A stretch of DNA of 64,000 nucleotides. Source: CAVURS01 sp963834425 (GTDB lineage Bacteria > Actinomycetota > Actinomycetes > Actinomycetales > CAVURS01). The notes beneath the pieces were generated by a model. The model was not told the DNA's origin and ran no database searches. It saw nothing but the letters and a program-made list of their open reading frames with translations. The translations under genes were made by a program, and so were the position numbers. Each line of letters opens with the position of its first letter. The stretch's first letter is position 1. The stretch is from assembly GCA_963834425.1 (NCBI GenBank), contig CAWIBR010000013.1, positions 1,475,957 to 1,539,956 on the forward strand, in the 5' to 3' direction. Below, piece by piece: positions 60,440-64,000 of the stretch.

Positions 60440-61096
60440 GTGCCCCAGCGCCTCCCGCTCTTCCCGCTCAGCACCGTCCTGGTGCCCGGGTTGGTGCTGC
60501 CGCTGCACATCTTCGAGCCGCGCTACCGGCAGCTGGTCGCTGATCTGGAGGAGCTGCCCGAGGACGAGCGGGAGTTCGGCGTGGTGGCCATCCGGGAGGG
60601 CGGCGAGGTCGGCGCCGGCTCGCTGCGCGCGCTCTACGACGTCGGCTGCGCCGCCAGCCTGCAGGAGGTCTCGACAGCGCCGGACGGACGCAGCCAGATC
60701 CTCTCGACCGGGATCCGCCGGTTCCGGTTGCTCGATCTCGACATCGACTCCGAGACGCCGTACCTCACCGGCATCGTCGAGTGGCTGGACGAGCAGGAGG
60801 GCGAGGCGGACCCGGCGATCGTGCTGCGCAGCCAGGCGCTCTGGGGTCGCTACACCGAGCTGCTGGGAGGCTTCGGTCCGCAGGTCGTCCAGGATCTGCC
60901 CACGGATCCCGGGCCGTTGTCCTACCTGCTGACCACAGCCGTGGTCATGCCGCTGGACCAGCGCCAAGGCCTGCTCTCGGCACCGACCGACTCCGCCCGG
61001 CTGACATCGGTGAACCACTTCCTGCAGGAAGAGGTCACGATCATGTCGGTGGTGCCGTCACTGCCCCTGCTCGACGTGGACTCCCTGCGGACCTGA
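60440..61096 (+). CDS. Lon N-terminal (LON substrate-binding) domain protein
   Basis: 218 residues consisting of a stand-alone LON/PUA-like domain: PLFPLSTVLVPGLVLPLHIFEPRYRQLVADL, then FGVVAIREGGEVGAGSLRALYDVGCAASLQEVS, and a helical bundle. No ATPase or protease domain is present. Such proteins are common beside hisD in actinobacteria and have no settled role. The start is GTG at 60440, predicted leaderless. The 3' end overlaps the convergent membrane gene by 39 bp. Confidence 0.88.
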   Translation: MPQRLPLFPLSTVLVPGLVLPLHIFEPRYRQLVADLEELPEDEREFGVVAIREGGEVGAGSLRALYDVGCAASLQEVSTAPDGRSQILSTGIRRFRLLDLDIDSETPYLTGIVEWLDEQEGEADPAIVLRSQALWGRYTELLGGFGPQVVQDLPTDPGPLSYLLTTAVVMPLDQRQGLLSAPTDSARLTSVNHFLQEEVTIMSVVPSLPLLDVDSLRT

Positions 61097-61701
61097 CCAC
61101 GGACCTGGAGCCTCCGGGGGCGGCGCCGCAGACATCCGGCGATTGTCCAGAAAGTGGCCGATCAGCTCCACCACGATCCGGACGGCGGCAAAGATCATCG
61201 GCGCCATCAGCACCGCGATCGGCGTGTGCAGGGTCATCGGAGTGATCGGCGCCTTGACCCCGGCGTGCAGCTGCTCCTTGAACGAGGCCGGCCCGAGCCA
61301 GCTGCCGACCTGCCAGGCGATCAGCCCGGCCAGGGCCGAGCCGATCAGCCCGGCGAACAGGCCAACCACCGGCGTACGGCGGGTCAGATGCGGCCAGACC
61401 ACCGCGAGGGCAGCGCCAACGACCGCCCCGAGGATCGCGAACCAGGCGTCCTGCGAGGCGAAGAGGTTGTCGTGACCGGTGAGGTAGACCCCGCCGTCGA
61501 TGACCTGGGTGGCTGCCGTCGGCGCGATCCACCACCAGAGCACCCCCCACAGCAGACCAGCTCCCACGACGAGCCCCAACGCGATCAGCGGCACCCGGAA
61601 CCGGCCCCCCGGCTGTGCCGGCTCCGCGTCCGGTACGACGGGCTCGACGACGGTACGACCGGTACGGCGGGCACGACCGGGTCGTCCGAGGGCAGGCTCA
61701 C
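61058..61701 (-). CDS. Four-helix membrane protein of unknown function, one frameshift
   Basis: About 213 residues. A GTG at 61701, 6 nt after TACGCT, starts a Pro/Val-rich hydrophilic N-terminus (VSLPSDDPVVPAVP). After a shift near 61640 the membrane part follows: VPLIALGLVVGAGLLWGVLWW, WFAILGAVVGAALAVVWPHL, VVGLFAGLIGSALAGLIAW and MAPMIFAAVRIVVELIGHFL. No signature was recognised beyond four hydrophobic helices. Confidence 0.68.
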
Positions 61702-61720
61702 CGGCCCAGCGTAGGCGGCC

Positions 61721-63338
61721 TCAGCGGGTCACGACGTTCAGGTGGAAGGTCGCGGTGCCGTCCGACCCCTCGTGCGCGGTCAGCCCGATGGCCGAGAGCG
61801 CCGCGAGGTTGGCATCGGTCGATGCGGAGGCCGACCCGAACGGCGAGCCGTGCCCATCGGCCAGGGCCTGGGCCAGGTTCACGTAGACCACGAGGTTGGC
61901 CGACGAGGCATCCGGGACCGCGGCCTTGAATCCCGCGCTACTACCGAGGCCGCCGTTGCCCGCCAGCTGGCGGGCATACGCAGGATCCAGAGCCACCGCG
62001 TACCCGGACCCAGCCCGCACGTGGTGCAGTTCGATCGGTGCCCCCGAGCCCTGGAGCGCCTTGCCGACCTTGTCCAGGACCGGTCCGGCCTTGGCCTCGC
62101 TGGCGTTGCTGCGCAAGCCGATCTGCGGCTGGCCGTCGGCCCCGTTGCCGCCGTAGGCGACGGCGAATCGGGTCCCGAGCAAGGAGCTGAGGTCCTGCGG
62201 CAGCTTCAGGCCGAACTGATGCAGTCCCTGCTGCAGCTCCTGCACCGCGCCGGCGCCGCCCGAGGCCGTCAGCTGACTGGTCATCTGCTGATAGCTCTTG
62301 GCGATCGTCGCCGCGCTGGTCGAGGCGCCGACGGCCACCATCGTCGCGGACGGCAGCTGCTCGATGCCGGTGCCACCGGCGACCGCGGCCGACGGCTTGC
62401 CACCGGTGACCCGACCGGTCAGCTGCAGGTTGGCGCCGGAGAAGCGCAGCGAGGCCACGAACCGGCCCGAGGTCGCGTTGGCGCCGACGGCGCCGAACGA
62501 CGACAGGCCGGACAGGCCGCCGCCCTCGATGCCCTGCGGCACCAGCTTGGACAGCTTGCCGAGGTCACCCCAGGCGGTGGCGATCCCCCGACCGCCGGCA
62601 GAGGACAGGTCCGAGCTGAAGGTCGGGTCATCGGCCAACGACTGGTGTCGGGTGGCGCTCTGGGCCTGGCTGAGGATGGCCTGGGTCTCGGCGCACACGG
62701 CGTACCCATCGGCCACAGCGCAGGTGCCGTCGCCCGGCGTCATCAGCTTCTTCAGGCCGGCCTTGGCCTTCGCGGCATCCGAAACCTGAAGCACGACAAC
62801 GGGGTTCGGGTCATCGCCGGCCGCAGCACCTGGCAGCACGGCGACGCCGAACCGGTTGCCGATCCACGGCTTGACGTCCTGGGCGTAGCTCAGCCCGGAC
62901 AGCTTCGGGTCGTCCTTGGTGGCCTGGTCGAAGATGTACTGCCGGATGTCGTCGGTGCTGCCGAGCGAGGATCTTCGCCGACGGGAACTTGCGCAGGAAG
63001 CGCAGCGCGTCGACCTTCTGGCCCAGCGAGGGGTTGAGGTCGAAGGACACGAAGGCGACCGAGGTCGACGGCACCTCGGCCTCGGGCTGCTTGCCGCCGC
63101 CGCCACCGAGCGCGCCCGCGGCATAGGCCGCCCCGACCCCCACGCCGGCAACGAGCAAGACGGCCACCCCACCGGCCACCCACTTGCGCTTGCCGCCGGT
63201 GCTCTCCGGCGGCTGGGCCGGCAGGAACGTGCCGGCGGCGCTGTACGCCGGGGACGCCTCGGGGGCGGTCGGCTGATCGGAGAGGATCTCCGGCTGGTCC
63301 GGCTCGGGCTGACGGGGCGCGCCCCAGTGGTCCGACAT
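61721..63338 (-). CDS. DUF3352 surface/membrane protein, one frameshift
   Basis: About 538 residues. A hydrophilic Pro/Gln-rich N-terminus (MSDHWGAPRQPEPDQPEILS) precedes one transmembrane helix (WVAGGVAVLLVAGVGVGAAYA) and a long exported part. Recognisable DUF3352 blocks are FVSFDLNPSLGQKVDALRFL, WIGNRFGVAVLPG and SSLLGTRFAVAYGGNG. A one-base shift near 62972 joins FLRKFPSAKI to the rest. The function is unknown. The stop lies 19 bp from the start of the next gene on the same strand. Confidence 0.82.
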
Positions 63339-63443
63339 GACGTGAGTTCCCCTCGCTGCGTGAGCGCGGCCCCGACCGGCCGCACGCAGGGGTATCGGCA
63401 GGTGGGCCGCCGCCCGTTAGCGCCGAATGGTCACGAATCGGGC

Positions 63444-64000
63444 TCAGGAGACCAGGCAGCTCGGCCCGAGCAGGTGCTTGAGGTCGCCGAAGAGCGCCGG
63501 GCTCGCGGTGACTCGCAGGCCGTCGTCCAGCCGCAGCACGGTGTGCTTGCCCGGCTGCTCCAGCCGCACGTGCACCTCGGTGACCCCGGGGTGGTCGGCC
63601 AGCACGCCCTTGAGCTGCTCGGCCACCGGCTGGGTGAGCCGGGTCGGCGGCAGCGAGATGACCACCGGGCCGCGCGGGGCCTCGGTCACGTCCGGGATGG
63701 TCAGCTCCATCGCATAGAGCGTCGGGACGTCGTCGCGACGGTTGAGCCGGCCGCGGACCACGCAGATCAGGTCCTGGCGCAGCAGGTTGCGCACCTGCTC
63801 GAAGGTCTGCGGGAAGAACAGCACCTCGATGGCACCCTCGAGGTCCTCCAGGGTCGCGATGGCCCACGGCTTGCCCTGCTTGGTCGTCTTGAACTGCAGA
63901 CCGGTGATCAGCCCGGCCACGCTGAGGTTGGACCCGTCCGGTCGGGCCTCGTCGGCCATCACCCGAGCGATCGGAGCGTCGACCAGCCGAGCCAGCAGAT
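63444..64000 (-). CDS. dnaE: DNA polymerase III alpha subunit, C-terminal end (runs off the right edge)
   Basis: About 185 C-terminal residues of the replicative polymerase. The OB-fold domain is visible as VAGLITGLQFKTTKQGKPWA, IATLEDLEGAIEVLFFPQTF and LICVVRGRLNRRDD, followed by the C-terminal domain ending HLLGPSCLVS. The catalytic PHP and palm domains lie outside the window. The OB fold binds single-stranded DNA, and the C-terminal part contacts other holoenzyme subunits. It is upstream of the DUF3352 gene and hisD on the same strand. Confidence 0.94.
   Translation of the reverse strand, partial: LLARLVDAPIARVMADEARPDGSNLSVAGLITGLQFKTTKQGKPWAIATLEDLEGAIEVLFFPQTFEQVRNLLRQDLICVVRGRLNRRDDVPTLYAMELTIPDVTEAPRGPVVISLPPTRLTQPVAEQLKGVLADHPGVTEVHVRLEQPGKHTVLRLDDGLRVTASPALFGDLKHLLGPSCLVS

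Overview
The window is very GC-rich DNA from an actinobacterium. The gene content and order (tig-clpP1-clpP2-clpX, an ileS T-box, hisD near dnaE, SigE-family sigma factors, DUF222/HNH nucleases, a mycothiol-type DsbA) point to Actinomycetota. An order such as Propionibacteriales (Nocardioidaceae or relatives) is a reasonable guess, but it is inference only. No phage, IS element, CRISPR array or replication origin was seen.

Layout. 1-6.7 kb: the 5' part of ileS with its T-box leader (minus strand), a 2-oxoglutarate/Fe(II) oxygenase, valS and a GGDEF-EAL protein. 6.7-15.9 kb: an SDR reductase divergent from a TetR regulator with two matching operators, the protein quality-control block clpX, clpP2, clpP1 and tig, a flavin disulfide reductase, tRNA-Pro, a CtaG-like oxidase assembly protein, a cupin and tRNA-Gly. 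15.9-35.6 kb: a stretch in which nearly every gene is recognisable but cut by single-base frameshifts. It holds a GNAT protein, a YCII remnant, a minus-strand run (SigE factor, membrane protein, sulfite-oxidase-like molybdoenzyme, flavin reductase, DUF6510), an amidohydrolase, a MalT-like LuxR regulator, a CPBP protease, an AlkZ-like protein, a TOBE regulator with modABC, an AlkA-like glycosylase, DUF4234 and DUF4395 membrane proteins, a sugar-lactone oxidase and an MFS transporter. 35.6-52.4 kb: a PLP enzyme, SpoIIE-type phosphatase, Eis-like acetyltransferase, rpiB, an adenine-deaminase-type enzyme, a DsbA-like protein, pepN, an HNH nuclease, malQ, an amidase, prolyl oligopeptidase and MscS. 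52.4-55.3 kb: a tandem sigma/membrane-protein locus. 55.4-64 kb: an SDR-DUF2867 protein, truncated hemoglobin, a second (broken) HNH nuclease, hisD, a Lon-N protein, two membrane or surface proteins and the 3' end of dnaE.

Three themes join the genes. First, at least 18 genes carry a TANNNT -10 box exactly 6-7 nt before the start codon, which predicts leaderless mRNAs and settles several starts; four divergent pairs share intergenic gaps of only 23-44 bp. Second, molybdenum: a Mo-cofactor oxidoreductase operon at 17-18.6 kb lies about 9 kb from a TOBE regulator and modABC. Third, extracytoplasmic sensing: there are three SigE-related loci. In one of them an uninterrupted reading frame joins only sigma region 2 to a transmembrane helix and an exported domain, directly upstream of an ordinary sigma/membrane pair whose exported domain is its paralogue. 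This membrane-tethered half-sigma factor is the best candidate here for an undescribed system.

Most frameshifts in 16-35 kb look like sequencing or assembly indels rather than gene death, because conserved protein sequence continues on both sides of each break. Gene boundaries there are approximate.
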